A stretch of DNA of 64,000 nucleotides from contig NZ_CP138921.1 of assembly GCF_047124445.1 (NCBI RefSeq), positions 62,001 through 126,000 on the forward strand, in the 5' to 3' direction. Every line of letters starts with the position of its first letter. Positions within the stretch are counted from its first letter, which is position 1. Positions 1-8,710 of this stretch are shown in pieces. The notes beneath the pieces are model-generated. The model saw only the letters and a list, made by a program, of their open reading frames with translations. It did not search any database and was not told the DNA's origin. A program made the position numbers and the translations under genes. The DNA comes from Shimia sp047124445. Its GTDB lineage: Bacteria > Pseudomonadota > Alphaproteobacteria > Rhodobacterales > Rhodobacteraceae.

Positions 1-1274
1 TGGGCTCTCTCTCTTGTATAGGCCATGGCCGCGCTCTCAACCTTACTGCTTTTGCCACACCGCTCTCCTCTGAGCTGGCGAGACGGTGGCATGCCTAATG
101 TGTCACAATGGTAGGAGTCTAACTGCGCCTGCAAACAGGCGGGGGAACAATCGGAGAGTGGAAAGACGACGTCCATTGAGCGTATTGCTTCGTTGCGCAT
201 GTCCTCATAAGAGCAGGTCTCCATTTCCTGAATTTGGATTGTTTTCCGTCCTGGAGATTGGGCGGTGATGACCCCAACGCTGTTGGAACTGGAATTGGCG
301 GAGACAAACGCGCTCATTTCCGTATGCATCATGCCGTGCGATCCGGTTGTGTTTGAACAGCCTTCTGCGCATACGCAGGGTGCGTCTGCCGCTGCGTATG
401 GTGGCGCGGATTTTCCCGGTGGCCAATCTGGATTTGCCATGCGGCTGAAAATGCTTAGAGGTTTTTCGTCCGGTTTTGGGTTTTCCCCTCTACCTTTGTT
501 GTAGAACGCGGAGGCTGGCACCATGTGGTGGCCAGTCTGTCCTGGACAAGGACAATTGTTGGTGCCGGAGCCGCCGTAGGGAGGCAGCTGGCATGCCAGT
601 GCCGCCAAGCAATCATTTTGCTGAGCCTTGTTTGAAATCTCGATGACATCCGCATTGTCTTTGAAATCACCTTGATCGGTGGAAATGGTCGTGTTGTAGC
701 CGTCACGGGTGCCTATTTCCTTGGCCCGCTCGCCAACTTTCTTGTCTAAGCCTGTGCTTTTGCAGACTTCGTCCGTTGTCTTGCCATCGCAGGCCTCAGC
801 AACTTTTCGCTTTTCACTTTCACAGGGGTCAGGACTTCCCGGCACATGGGGTTTGCCAATCTTAGGCCAGGGGGGCGTGTTGGGGGGCGAGCCGTGATTG
901 TCGGTTTGAATATCGGAAAACCGGGTGACGTTCTTACCCTCGGCCTTCACGTTCATCGAATAGGCTTGAGAGTAGGCTTTGCCGGTGTTTTTGGAGCTGA
1001 TTACGCCTTTTTTCGCAGCGCAGCCCGCCTCATCTCCGGTTGTCTTACTGAAGTAAGAAGAGTTTTTCTGATTGACAGTTTTGCCGCCGATTTTGACCGA
1101 CCCCGTGCCTTTGTCGGTGTCTCCATCCGAACCGAAGTTTGGATAAGGTACTGGCACGCCAGGTGGAGTGGCCGGGTTTTCTGGAGGGGTCATACAGACG
1201 TCGGGTGTGGCGGCGATGACCTTGTTGGCCTGTGCCTTGCAGCTGACTTCGAGGCTGTTGGCAAAAACGGTCAT
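1..1274 (-). CDS. PAAR-like DUF4150 T6SS effector with C-terminal GHH nuclease domain (partial)
   Basis: The reading frame starts at ATG 1274, overlaps the upstream stop by 4 nt (ATGA), has a purine-rich GGGGGA before it, and stays open for 424 codons to the window edge, so the C-terminal end is missing. Residues about 1-125 match the PAAR-like DUF4150 family: an early Cys, a long Pro-rich 'TPPENPATPPGVPVPYPN' stretch and 'GDEAGCAAKKGVISSKNTGKA'. These proteins cap the T6SS VgrG spike. Downstream the protein is Cys-rich and carries 'GQTGHHMVP' (His249-His250) followed by 'GSHGMMHTEM' about 60 residues later, the pattern of GHH-signature HNH/EndoVII nuclease toxins (Tox-GHH2 type). Inference: a spike-tip carried antibacterial DNase. 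Any immunity gene would lie left of the window. The toxin class is motif-based only. Confidence 0.8.
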   Translation of the reverse strand, partial: MTVFANSLEVSCKAQANKVIAATPDVCMTPPENPATPPGVPVPYPNFGSDGDTDKGTGSVKIGGKTVNQKNSSYFSKTTGDEAGCAAKKGVISSKNTGKAYSQAYSMNVKAEGKNVTRFSDIQTDNHGSPPNTPPWPKIGKPHVPGSPDPCESEKRKVAEACDGKTTDEVCKSTGLDKKVGERAKEIGTRDGYNTTISTDQGDFKDNADVIEISNKAQQNDCLAALACQLPPYGGSGTNNCPCPGQTGHHMVPASAFYNKGRGENPKPDEKPLSIFSRMANPDWPPGKSAPPYAAADAPCVCAEGCSNTTGSHGMMHTEMSAFVSANSSSNSVGVITAQSPGRKTIQIQEMETCSYEDMRNEAIRSMDVVFPLSDCSPACLQAQLDSYHCDTLGMPPSRQLRGERCGKSSKVESAAMAYTRERA

Positions 1275-2350
1275 GCGGCATCCCCCTGACGAACATCTCC
1301 TCGGTTGGGCGTTTGGAAGATTGCGGCGCCGCAGGCGCCATCATCGCCCGAGCCTTCGACCATGATAAGATGACCATCTGCATAGCCTTTCTCAAAAGCT
1401 TCAAGCCCCCAGGCCACCATCAAAGGCACAAACGCAGCGCCAATGTTGCCGAGACAATCCGCCGGGCTCCATATTGGTTGAGGATCACGGTGCAGGCGCA
1501 TGGTACGCTGCATCGACAAGGCACTCTGTTTGAAGAAAAAATGTTCCCCGGAGACATCAGACAGTCGAAAATCTATCCGCCCAAAATCCTGTAGGGCTGA
1601 CATTTCCAGGGCGTCCCGGTAGGCTTGTGTCATGCCGTCTGCACGCAAGGGTATGTCTAGCCCGTCTTTGTCTAATCCGTTGTAGAGAAAAGCCTTTTCT
1701 CGGGTGAGGCCAAGCCCAGCCAATGCAAAATGTGTGGCTTCTCCGGCGGTGCAGAGAATGGCGGCAGCAGCTTCTCCTGGGATAAACCCATTGGCGTTCT
1801 CGGCCGTCAGAAGACGGTTTTCACGTAAGTAGTGCGCGACTGTTGGGCCGGTCAGAAGCGTGTCTGCGCCAACGATCAGAACGTGCTCAGTCTCACCGTC
1901 CTTAAGCGATCGTCTCGCCCGTTCCAGCGCCACAAAGCCGGAGGGGCGCCCATGGGTGACCACTTGGCATTTGGTTTGGGGGGGGAGGCCCGCGAATTTC
2001 AGAACCTTTTGGGCAAAACTCTCGGGATCACGCACTGGACGACCGGGGCGCTCATGTTCCGCCAGACAAAAAATCACCTCTAGGTCGGCTTTGACAGATA
2101 CATGCTCCGCCAATGAGTCAACGACGGCACCGGCAGCCAGATGGGCAAGACGCTTTTCTCCAATCCAGTTTTTGGGCAGCGGCACCGGTGCCCCTAGCAA
2201 CCAATCGCCGCCCGGCACGACAAACTGAGTTTCTGCAAAGCCGTCAATCGCTCCGCGTAAGGCCGCTGCAGATGCGGCCCGGTTTAAGCCAACAGCCGTA
2301 ACCATGCCCGCGGAGATGATATTAAGGCCAAGTCCTTTGAGTGTCGTCAT
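1271..2350 (-). CDS. Degenerate beta-ketoacyl synthase-like protein of a T6SS locus
   Basis: 359 aa with a thiolase-fold layout: 'NIISAGMVTAVG' at the N-terminus, 'VLIVGADTLL' at about 157-166, 'GFIPGEAAAAILC' at 188-200 and 'LGNIGAAFVPL' at 300-310. In active condensing enzymes a Cys nucleophile precedes the 'GG(A/S)E' strand and two His follow; here the Cys position reads roughly 'THGRPSG' and the second His of the usual 'GHxxGAAG' is Asn302. It therefore appears catalytically inactive, and a structural or adaptor role is more likely. It overlaps DUF2169 upstream (4 nt) and the DUF4150 gene downstream (4 nt), implying translational coupling. Similar KS-like genes accompany DUF2169/DUF4150 in proteobacterial T6SS loci; the exact function is not known to me. 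Confidence 0.75.
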   Translation of the reverse strand: MTTLKGLGLNIISAGMVTAVGLNRAASAAALRGAIDGFAETQFVVPGGDWLLGAPVPLPKNWIGEKRLAHLAAGAVVDSLAEHVSVKADLEVIFCLAEHERPGRPVRDPESFAQKVLKFAGLPPQTKCQVVTHGRPSGFVALERARRSLKDGETEHVLIVGADTLLTGPTVAHYLRENRLLTAENANGFIPGEAAAAILCTAGEATHFALAGLGLTREKAFLYNGLDKDGLDIPLRADGMTQAYRDALEMSALQDFGRIDFRLSDVSGEHFFFKQSALSMQRTMRLHRDPQPIWSPADCLGNIGAAFVPLMVAWGLEAFEKGYADGHLIMVEGSGDDGACGAAIFQTPNRGDVRQGDAA

Positions 2351-3486
2351 GACAAGGCCTTTGTGTCTGTTTCCGTTGGGATGGGCGTCTCGCCCGGCAG
2401 ACGGAAGCGTCGGCCGCGTGGATGGTAGGTTTTGCCTTGCCGTTTTGCACGCTCAAGACCTTTGGCTGGAGCTCCGATCCATGCCTCAGTGATTTCAGTG
2501 ATGATGCGCTTTAGCGGCACGTCCACACGCCAAACCATCGACATCCGCCGGGCCTCGGTATCAAACAGCAGCGTGTCCGGTCGCACAACGCCAGAATAGG
2601 CTTCCTCCCACCCACGAAATAATCGAACAGGGAGATCGGTTTGCGGCAATTGGAATTGCTCGCGACCTTTTGGCGTGAGGTTGAGCGTGGTAACGGGAGT
2701 GCCTGTGACAGGTGGTGGGATCTGCTGATCTTTGTCTACCTGCTGATAGTATCGCTCGTCAAAATCACGGGGCAAGAAAGGAAAAACTTCATCTTGCCAC
2801 TTCTGGTCGTAGGTACCCGCCCATTTCAGCCGATCTGCGTGGGCACGGGAAATCGGCCCCAGCGCCATAGGCCGGTAGTCTTCATAAGGCGAAGTGACTT
2901 CAATTCCGGGTTCTTCGGTCAGAGGCAGAGGCTCACCGCTGAGGCGCTCCTGATTGCGCGGCGTTGCAAAGCCGCGTCCTACAGGGTTGGCTGCGTAAGA
3001 GTGCGGGTTTTCCTCATCTGGATCGAGGTGATCGGTGCCGCCAAAAGCGACATCATAAGAAAAGGGTAAGCGGCTGAATGGATAGGGATCAGTGGCCATG
3101 ATTGCCGGGCCGACAACCCGCCATTCACGATGCCCCACCACCACCAGCGTTTTGTGCCAATCCCCAACACGTATGCCAACTTGCACCCGTTCGGCCCTTT
3201 GCCCGTCTGGGGCATAGGCTGAGCCTTGAACCACCACATCACAGGCAGGCTTACGAAAGGCAAAATCGGTTTCCCACAAGGTGGCGGAGTACCCAGGCTC
3301 TCCGGTGTGTTGATCTGCCATTACCAGTGGTGTCTGCTCTGTCTCAGGCAGAAGGCGCATTGGTGCTCCGGGATTGTCTGGGAACGCCCAAGTGCCTTTG
3401 ATCACCAAAGAGAAGTATTCCCGCCCGGCCACATCCATGCCCATGGTGTGCTGATGCAAATAGCCGTGGCGGTTGTAGACTTTCAT
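2347..3486 (-). CDS. DUF2169-family T6SS accessory protein
   Basis: 379 aa, soluble, no signal peptide. The N-terminus 'GMDVAGREYFSLVIKGTWAF' and the middle 'LPFSYDVAFGGTDHLDPDEENPHSYAANPVGRGF' (given here as family landmarks) are typical of DUF2169, a family found beside PAAR/DUF4150 effectors and proposed to act as effector adaptor or chaperone in T6SS loading. The stop overlaps the start of the ketosynthase-like gene by 4 nt, and the ClpV gene ends 19 nt upstream, so the four minus-strand genes probably form one transcript. Family assignment is from sequence; the loading role is from family knowledge, not from this sequence. Confidence 0.85.
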   Translation of the reverse strand: MKVYNRHGYLHQHTMGMDVAGREYFSLVIKGTWAFPDNPGAPMRLLPETEQTPLVMADQHTGEPGYSATLWETDFAFRKPACDVVVQGSAYAPDGQRAERVQVGIRVGDWHKTLVVVGHREWRVVGPAIMATDPYPFSRLPFSYDVAFGGTDHLDPDEENPHSYAANPVGRGFATPRNQERLSGEPLPLTEEPGIEVTSPYEDYRPMALGPISRAHADRLKWAGTYDQKWQDEVFPFLPRDFDERYYQQVDKDQQIPPPVTGTPVTTLNLTPKGREQFQLPQTDLPVRLFRGWEEAYSGVVRPDTLLFDTEARRMSMVWRVDVPLKRIITEITEAWIGAPAKGLERAKRQGKTYHPRGRRFRLPGETPIPTETDTKALS

Positions 3487-3504
3487 CTCTGTCCGCTCCC
3501 GAGG

Positions 3505-6255
3505 TCACTCAAAATGATAAGAAAAGCCATCCTCTCCGCCGGTGACCGTGACTTTGGAGAGCTCCTTGCCCTCCAGATTATGGTTGAGGATGCGGCGGCT
3601 TAATTCGGGCATCAGCGTGTTGGTCAGGATGGCGTCGATCATGCGTCCGCCACTTTCAATTTCCGTGGCGCGGGCCTTGATTACATCCATGGCGCCTTCG
3701 CCGATCACAAGATCCGCCCCGTATCCTTCGCCCAAGCGCTTGGCGATGGATTTGAGTTTAAAACCTGCAATCGCCTCGATCATCGAGTCCGACAGCGGGT
3801 AATACGGAATGGTAACTACTCGACCCAGCAGGGCGGCGGGAAAGACCTTGAGCAAAGGCGCGCGTAAAGACTGGTTCAGTTCGTCCATGTCAGCCGGTTG
3901 TGCGCCGTTTTCCGTCATGGCCATGATCTCGTCAGAGCCAACATTGGAGGTTAGCAGGATCAGGGTGTTTTTGAAATCAATCCGACGCCCTTCACTGTCA
4001 TCCATCATGCCTTTGTCAAAGACTTGAAAGAAGATCTCATGCACGTCGGAGTGGGCTTTCTCGACCTCATCCAACAGCACAACTGAATAGGGGCGGCGAC
4101 GCACCGCTTCGGTCAGGATGCCGCCTTTGCCGTACCCAACATAGCCCGGAGGCGCGCCTTTGAGGGTAGAAACCGTGTGGGCCTCCTGGAACTCTGACAT
4201 GTTGATGGAGATGATATTGTCTTCGCCGCCATACATCAGTTCAGCCAAGGCCAATGCGGTTTCTGTTTTACCAACGCCAGACGGCCCGCAAAGCATAAAA
4301 ACACCCACGGGTTTCTCGGGAGGTTTAAGGCCCGCAGCGGAGGTCTGAATGCGGTTGGCAATCATCTCCATTGCATGATCCTGACCCACAACACGTTGAG
4401 CAAGATCTTGGGCTAAACAAAGCGCGCGCTCAGTTTGGCTGGCCATCATCCGGCCCATGGGAATGCCGGTCCAATCCTGAACCACACTTGCCACTGCCTG
4501 TTTGTCGACAGCTGGCAGAATGAGGGGCGTTTCTCCCTGTGCATGTGTCAGGGCTGTCATACGTGCGCGCAGAGTGGCCAAGGTTTCTTCGCGGTCAAAG
4601 GGGGGCGCTGCAGCTGCGGTGGCGTCGTTTGCCGCTGAAGTGCCGTCTTCGGCTGGATCCTCGGGATCCAGCTCAGCAGGGTCAGCGTCGCCGATGTCTC
4701 CGGTGTCATCCACCGCCGCACCCGCGCCACGCAATTGCGCGCGTAATTCCAGGATTTCTGCGACCATGTCTTTTTCCGCATCCCAACGCGCCGTGGCGGC
4801 GTCAAGTGCACTTTCGGCCATTTCCAGAGACGCTTCTACAGCTGCCTTGCGATCCCCCACGACGATGCCAATCGCTTCTTCGCGTTCAATGATACCCTCC
4901 TCTATCTCCAACGCTGCGAGGCGGCGTTGAATGTCCTCAACCTCTGCCGGCGTGGCGTGTTGGCTGACCGCCACCCGTGCGCAGGCTGTGTCCAAGAGGG
5001 AGATGGCTTTGTCCGGCAATTGTCGAGACGGGATGTACCGATGAGACATCTTCACTGCGGCTTCGATGGCTTCATCCAAAAGTTCGACTTGATGGTGCTT
5101 TTCAAGGACGCCAGCGACGCCGCGGCACATTAGAACGGCCTTGTCTTCATCCGGCTCTTCGACCTTCACGACTTGAAAGCGGCGCGTCAGGGCTGGATCT
5201 GGTTCGATGTGTTGTTTGTATTCCGCCCAGGTCGTGGCCGCGATGGTGCGCAGTTCGCCGCGTGCCAAGGCGGGTTTGAGCAGATTTGCTGCATCACCTG
5301 TTCCCGCGGCTCCACCCGCACCAATGAGAGTGTGGGCTTCGTCGATGAAGAGGATGATGGGCGTGTCGGAGCCTTGCACTTCGTCAATCACCGCCTTCAG
5401 GCGTTTTTCAAATTCGCCTTTGACGGAGGCCCCGGCTTGCATCAGTCCGATGTCGAGCATCTGCAGATCGACATTACGCAGCTGGGGGGGCACGTCACCG
5501 CGCGCCAGGCGCTGGGCAAACCCTTCAACCACCGCCGTTTTCCCGACGCCTGCTTCCCCGGTCAGGATAGGGTTGTTTTGCTTGCGACGCATCAGAATGT
5601 CGACGATCTGGCGGATTTCAGGGTCACGGCCCACCACAGGGTCCATTTTGCCATCACGGGCGCGTGCAGTGAGATTGGTTGCGAATTGCGCCAGTGCGGA
5701 TTTGCCACCCGGTGCTTTCTTGCCTGCAGGTGCTTGATCGTCAGCTTTGGTGGCTGGGGCTTCAATGGAGTCTGCCAGTAAATCCTCAAGCTGTGCGGCC
5801 ATTGCGGGGCCATCCAGTTTGTCGAATTCAAGGCTGATCTTGAACAACAAGCCTTCCAAAACGGGAACCTGTAGAGCTCCTAGAAGGACATAGGCTGAGC
5901 GCACGGTGTCGTCGCCAAACTCTAATGAACCAAATTGCCAGGCTTCCTGAATGGCGCGGAAGATATGGTCGGAAAACTCCTCAACGGACCCTGCGCCGTG
6001 GCGGAGGGCGTCAGTAGCGCGCAGCACATCGCCGTCAAACGTGTGGCGATCTACACCCGCCGCCTCCAGCAAAAGTGCAAAATCCGACCCGTCGGTGTCA
6101 GCCAATTGGGTGATAAAATGCACAAGCTCTACATAAGGATTGCCGCGGCGTTTTGCGGCCTGGGCGGCTTCTGAAAAGGCTTTCAGACAAGTTGGATTGA
6201 GCTTGCCCACAAGCTCTTTGCGTTTGATGGAATCCTGCGACCCGCGTGAAGACAT
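3505..6255 (-). CDS. clpV: T6SS ClpV (TssH) AAA+ disaggregase
   Basis: 916 aa. ClpV disassembles contracted VipA/VipB (TssB/TssC) sheaths so that the T6SS can re-fire. An N-terminal Clp_N repeat region (about 1-150) precedes AAA1 with Walker A 'GEAGVGKT' (about 222-229 in this numbering), a coiled-coil middle insert about residues 390-560 that includes an acidic Ala/Asp/Pro linker, and AAA2 with 'GPSGVGKT' and 'VVLLDEVEKAHSDV'. The start at 6255 was preferred over an in-frame ATG 33 nt upstream because GGAGG sits 8 nt before it. First gene of the leftward T6SS operon and divergent from the Ser/Thr kinase gene. The core baseplate, membrane and sheath genes are not in the window. Confidence 0.92.
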   Translation of the reverse strand: MSSRGSQDSIKRKELVGKLNPTCLKAFSEAAQAAKRRGNPYVELVHFITQLADTDGSDFALLLEAAGVDRHTFDGDVLRATDALRHGAGSVEEFSDHIFRAIQEAWQFGSLEFGDDTVRSAYVLLGALQVPVLEGLLFKISLEFDKLDGPAMAAQLEDLLADSIEAPATKADDQAPAGKKAPGGKSALAQFATNLTARARDGKMDPVVGRDPEIRQIVDILMRRKQNNPILTGEAGVGKTAVVEGFAQRLARGDVPPQLRNVDLQMLDIGLMQAGASVKGEFEKRLKAVIDEVQGSDTPIILFIDEAHTLIGAGGAAGTGDAANLLKPALARGELRTIAATTWAEYKQHIEPDPALTRRFQVVKVEEPDEDKAVLMCRGVAGVLEKHHQVELLDEAIEAAVKMSHRYIPSRQLPDKAISLLDTACARVAVSQHATPAEVEDIQRRLAALEIEEGIIEREEAIGIVVGDRKAAVEASLEMAESALDAATARWDAEKDMVAEILELRAQLRGAGAAVDDTGDIGDADPAELDPEDPAEDGTSAANDATAAAAPPFDREETLATLRARMTALTHAQGETPLILPAVDKQAVASVVQDWTGIPMGRMMASQTERALCLAQDLAQRVVGQDHAMEMIANRIQTSAAGLKPPEKPVGVFMLCGPSGVGKTETALALAELMYGGEDNIISINMSEFQEAHTVSTLKGAPPGYVGYGKGGILTEAVRRRPYSVVLLDEVEKAHSDVHEIFFQVFDKGMMDDSEGRRIDFKNTLILLTSNVGSDEIMAMTENGAQPADMDELNQSLRAPLLKVFPAALLGRVVTIPYYPLSDSMIEAIAGFKLKSIAKRLGEGYGADLVIGEGAMDVIKARATEIESGGRMIDAILTNTLMPELSRRILNHNLEGKELSKVTVTGGEDGFSYHFE

Positions 6256-6389
6256 ATCAAAGTCCTCCGAAAAAGGGATGACGACCAACAGCGATGAAAA
6301 AATAAAATTCAGGTATACTGAGCATATTAGCCGCGTTTCGCATTTGAATCGACACCTTTGAAATTCCGCCCTCTTGTTAGGAGCTTTCT
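6256..6389. promoter_or_regulatory. Divergent promoter region between clpV and the kinase gene
   Basis: 134 bp, clearly more AT-rich than its flanks, separating two divergent starts. A TATACT hexamer at 6314-6319 could be a -10 element for the rightward kinase gene, but no good -35 is visible. An AGGAG lies just before ATG 6390. Both transcription units must start here. Confidence 0.45.
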
Positions 6390-8471
6390 ATGAAGACGCC
6401 TCTGCCTACGGATATTTTTAAAGTTGGTCAGATATTGAACAACACCTATGAAATTAAGGGTGTTTTAGGGCGCGGCGGAACCGGTGAGGTCTATCTGGCG
6501 TGTAATCAGATCAATAACCGAGAGGTGGCGATTAAGGCGTTAAACGCGCAGTTCTCGGGCAATGAAGACTACGTCGAATTGATGAAACGCGAAGACCAAA
6601 TGCGGTCGATTCGACATGATGCTGTCGTGCGATACATCGAAGTTTCCAAGTCTGATGACGGGCACGTTTTTCTGGTCATGGACTATATTGACGGGCCTTC
6701 CCTCAATAAGATCATGACCGAGCAAGGCATGTCTGAGCGCGAATTGCTGATTGTTGCGCATCGCGTGCTTGAAGGTTTGAAAGCCACTCATGCTGAAGGC
6801 ATTATCCATCGTGACTTGTCTCCGGATAACATCATTCTGGCCAATGGATTTCCCGAGAAAGCGACCATTATCGATTTTGGGATCGCCAAAGATACCGCCG
6901 CTGGCGCGCGTACAATTGTCGGAAACGAATTTGCTGGAAAGTATGAATATGCGGCACCCGAACAACTGGATGGTCGCGTTGAATTTCAAACCGATATTTA
7001 TGGTCTGGGGGCAACGCTGCTCGCCGTGTGGCGGGGGGTAGTCCCGGATTTGGGCGCGATGCCCGCTGAAATTGTCCGTCGCAAAGCGAACCGGTTGGAT
7101 ACCGAGGGTGTACCCGATCCGCTGAAGGAACTGATTGATTGGACCACCAGCCCTGATATGAGCAAACGTCCAGCAAGCGCGGCCGCGGCGATCACTTGGC
7201 TGGAAGGGAAATTGCGACCCAATCAACAGGATGAGAGCCAGAACGATGTCTGGAAAACACGGTGGGGGAAACTTGCCCTGGTGACAATCTGCGGCCTGGG
7301 GGGCGCAGCTGGTCTTCTCTGGTACTTGGACGTTTTGACGCCAGAGTTACCCACTGCGACCCCTTATGAATTCCTTGCCGTTTACGAGTCAGACGGCAAA
7401 GCCCTCATCGAGTCTCATGTTCCAGATGACGCCTCCGCTGATCTCTTACGACGCGCTTTTCGCGAAGCAACGGGAGTGGCTCCCCCTGAAGGCAGCATGA
7501 CTTTGGCGCAAGGTGCGCCGTCTCCACAATGGGCTTCAGATGTGGCCGCGCTTTTGAAGATTGCATCAGAGCTTGAAGGGTGGCGTGTGTCTCTAACAGA
7601 CCTTACCGCGCAAGTTGTTGGTGTAGCCTCAAGTAGCCAACAGCGGGCAGAAATTGCCGATGCGTTTGCTGCTCAGGCACAGTCCTCCAAAATTTCAGTA
7701 GAGACCGATTTGGTGGCAGGGCCGGTTGTGTTAGGTGCGCAATCATTGATCCCACAACTGGCAACAGTTGCGACGTGCGGAGCGCTCTCGCTTACGCGTG
7801 ATAAGGACGCCAAATATGCGCTTTTTGATGATGTCTCTGTTGTAGGCGACGTCGCCGGCGTCGAAGACGCCTTGGCCATTCAAACCCGTATTGAACCTTT
7901 GATTGGCGACCGCCAACTCAAGGTAGAAACACGGGTTTTAAATGACGACCTTTGCGCCATACGTGCCGTGCTTCCGCAAATTTTGGCCCAAACCGTTTCC
8001 GTACGGCTTGGGCAGGGCGATACCGGAGAAGACTCTCTTTCCGGTATTTTTACGACCGGCGAAAACCCGGTGGTCGACATTCGAATGCCTGCAAGCATAA
8101 GCGGTGCATCTCTTTGGGTGATGGTCGTAGATAACACTGGCAAGGTGTTTCATGTTTTACCGAACGTCTACGACACTGAAAATCAAATTGATGCCTTGGG
8201 GGAAGTGGTCGCTGGCATTCGCCAAATAAGGGTTCTTTGGCCAGTTTCAGCTCTCTCTCAGGATCCAAGAAAGTTCGCGATCGAAGTGACGGAAGGGGAC
8301 TACGGAAAATCTGAAGTCATTGCTATTCTGTCAAAATCCCCCCTGTTTGAAATCAGACGACCAACAGAGGAAAGCGTGGCATCTGTGGCGGCAGCGCTTG
8401 AGGAATTGATGGCGCATCGGGCCGAGGACATTCTGGGCGTGGCAACGCGTATCATAGATGCGCGGCCTTGA
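6390..8471 (+). CDS. Membrane-anchored Ser/Thr protein kinase (PpkA-like)
   Basis: 693 aa. Residues about 20-280 form a complete Hanks-type kinase: Gly loop 'LGRGGTGEVYL', catalytic Lys49 in 'VAIKAL', 'HRDLSPDN' at 140-147 and DFG at 162-164. One transmembrane segment (about 292-312, 'LALVTICGLGGAAGLLWYL') places the remaining ~380 residues in the periplasm. The end of that part ('SLWVMVVDNTGKVFHVLPN') resembles DUF4384-type domains seen in kinases and caspase-like proteins. Divergent from clpV, which suggests T6SS post-translational control as for PpkA in Pseudomonas; the matching FHA protein or phosphatase is not in view. The next gene begins after a 239-bp gap, so co-transcription is uncertain. 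Confidence 0.85.
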   Translation: MKTPLPTDIFKVGQILNNTYEIKGVLGRGGTGEVYLACNQINNREVAIKALNAQFSGNEDYVELMKREDQMRSIRHDAVVRYIEVSKSDDGHVFLVMDYIDGPSLNKIMTEQGMSERELLIVAHRVLEGLKATHAEGIIHRDLSPDNIILANGFPEKATIIDFGIAKDTAAGARTIVGNEFAGKYEYAAPEQLDGRVEFQTDIYGLGATLLAVWRGVVPDLGAMPAEIVRRKANRLDTEGVPDPLKELIDWTTSPDMSKRPASAAAAITWLEGKLRPNQQDESQNDVWKTRWGKLALVTICGLGGAAGLLWYLDVLTPELPTATPYEFLAVYESDGKALIESHVPDDASADLLRRAFREATGVAPPEGSMTLAQGAPSPQWASDVAALLKIASELEGWRVSLTDLTAQVVGVASSSQQRAEIADAFAAQAQSSKISVETDLVAGPVVLGAQSLIPQLATVATCGALSLTRDKDAKYALFDDVSVVGDVAGVEDALAIQTRIEPLIGDRQLKVETRVLNDDLCAIRAVLPQILAQTVSVRLGQGDTGEDSLSGIFTTGENPVVDIRMPASISGASLWVMVVDNTGKVFHVLPNVYDTENQIDALGEVVAGIRQIRVLWPVSALSQDPRKFAIEVTEGDYGKSEVIAILSKSPLFEIRRPTEESVASVAAALEELMAHRAEDILGVATRIIDARP

Positions 8472-8710
8472 CTGGTGATGAGTGCGCTCGAGCTTTGCAC
8501 AAGCTTTCCGGCAATCGCTTCGCGCTGGGCCGAGGCCGAACGGCATGACAAGTTTGAAGGGCGCGATTTGAATGAAAGGGAAAAATTGCGCTTATTGATG
8601 GCGCGGCCGCTTGAGGTCGAAGGTGAATGCCTGCCCCAAGGATTTTGCTGCAAGGTGAGAATTTGAGAGAATTATGCTATTTTGAGCCAGTTAATTTGTG
8701 GGAGGTTGTT

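Noticed and set aside
8475..8666. 63-codon ORF between the kinase and beta-barrel genes
   Set aside because: No ribosome site, atypical composition and no recognisable family; it overlaps the barrel leader in another frame.
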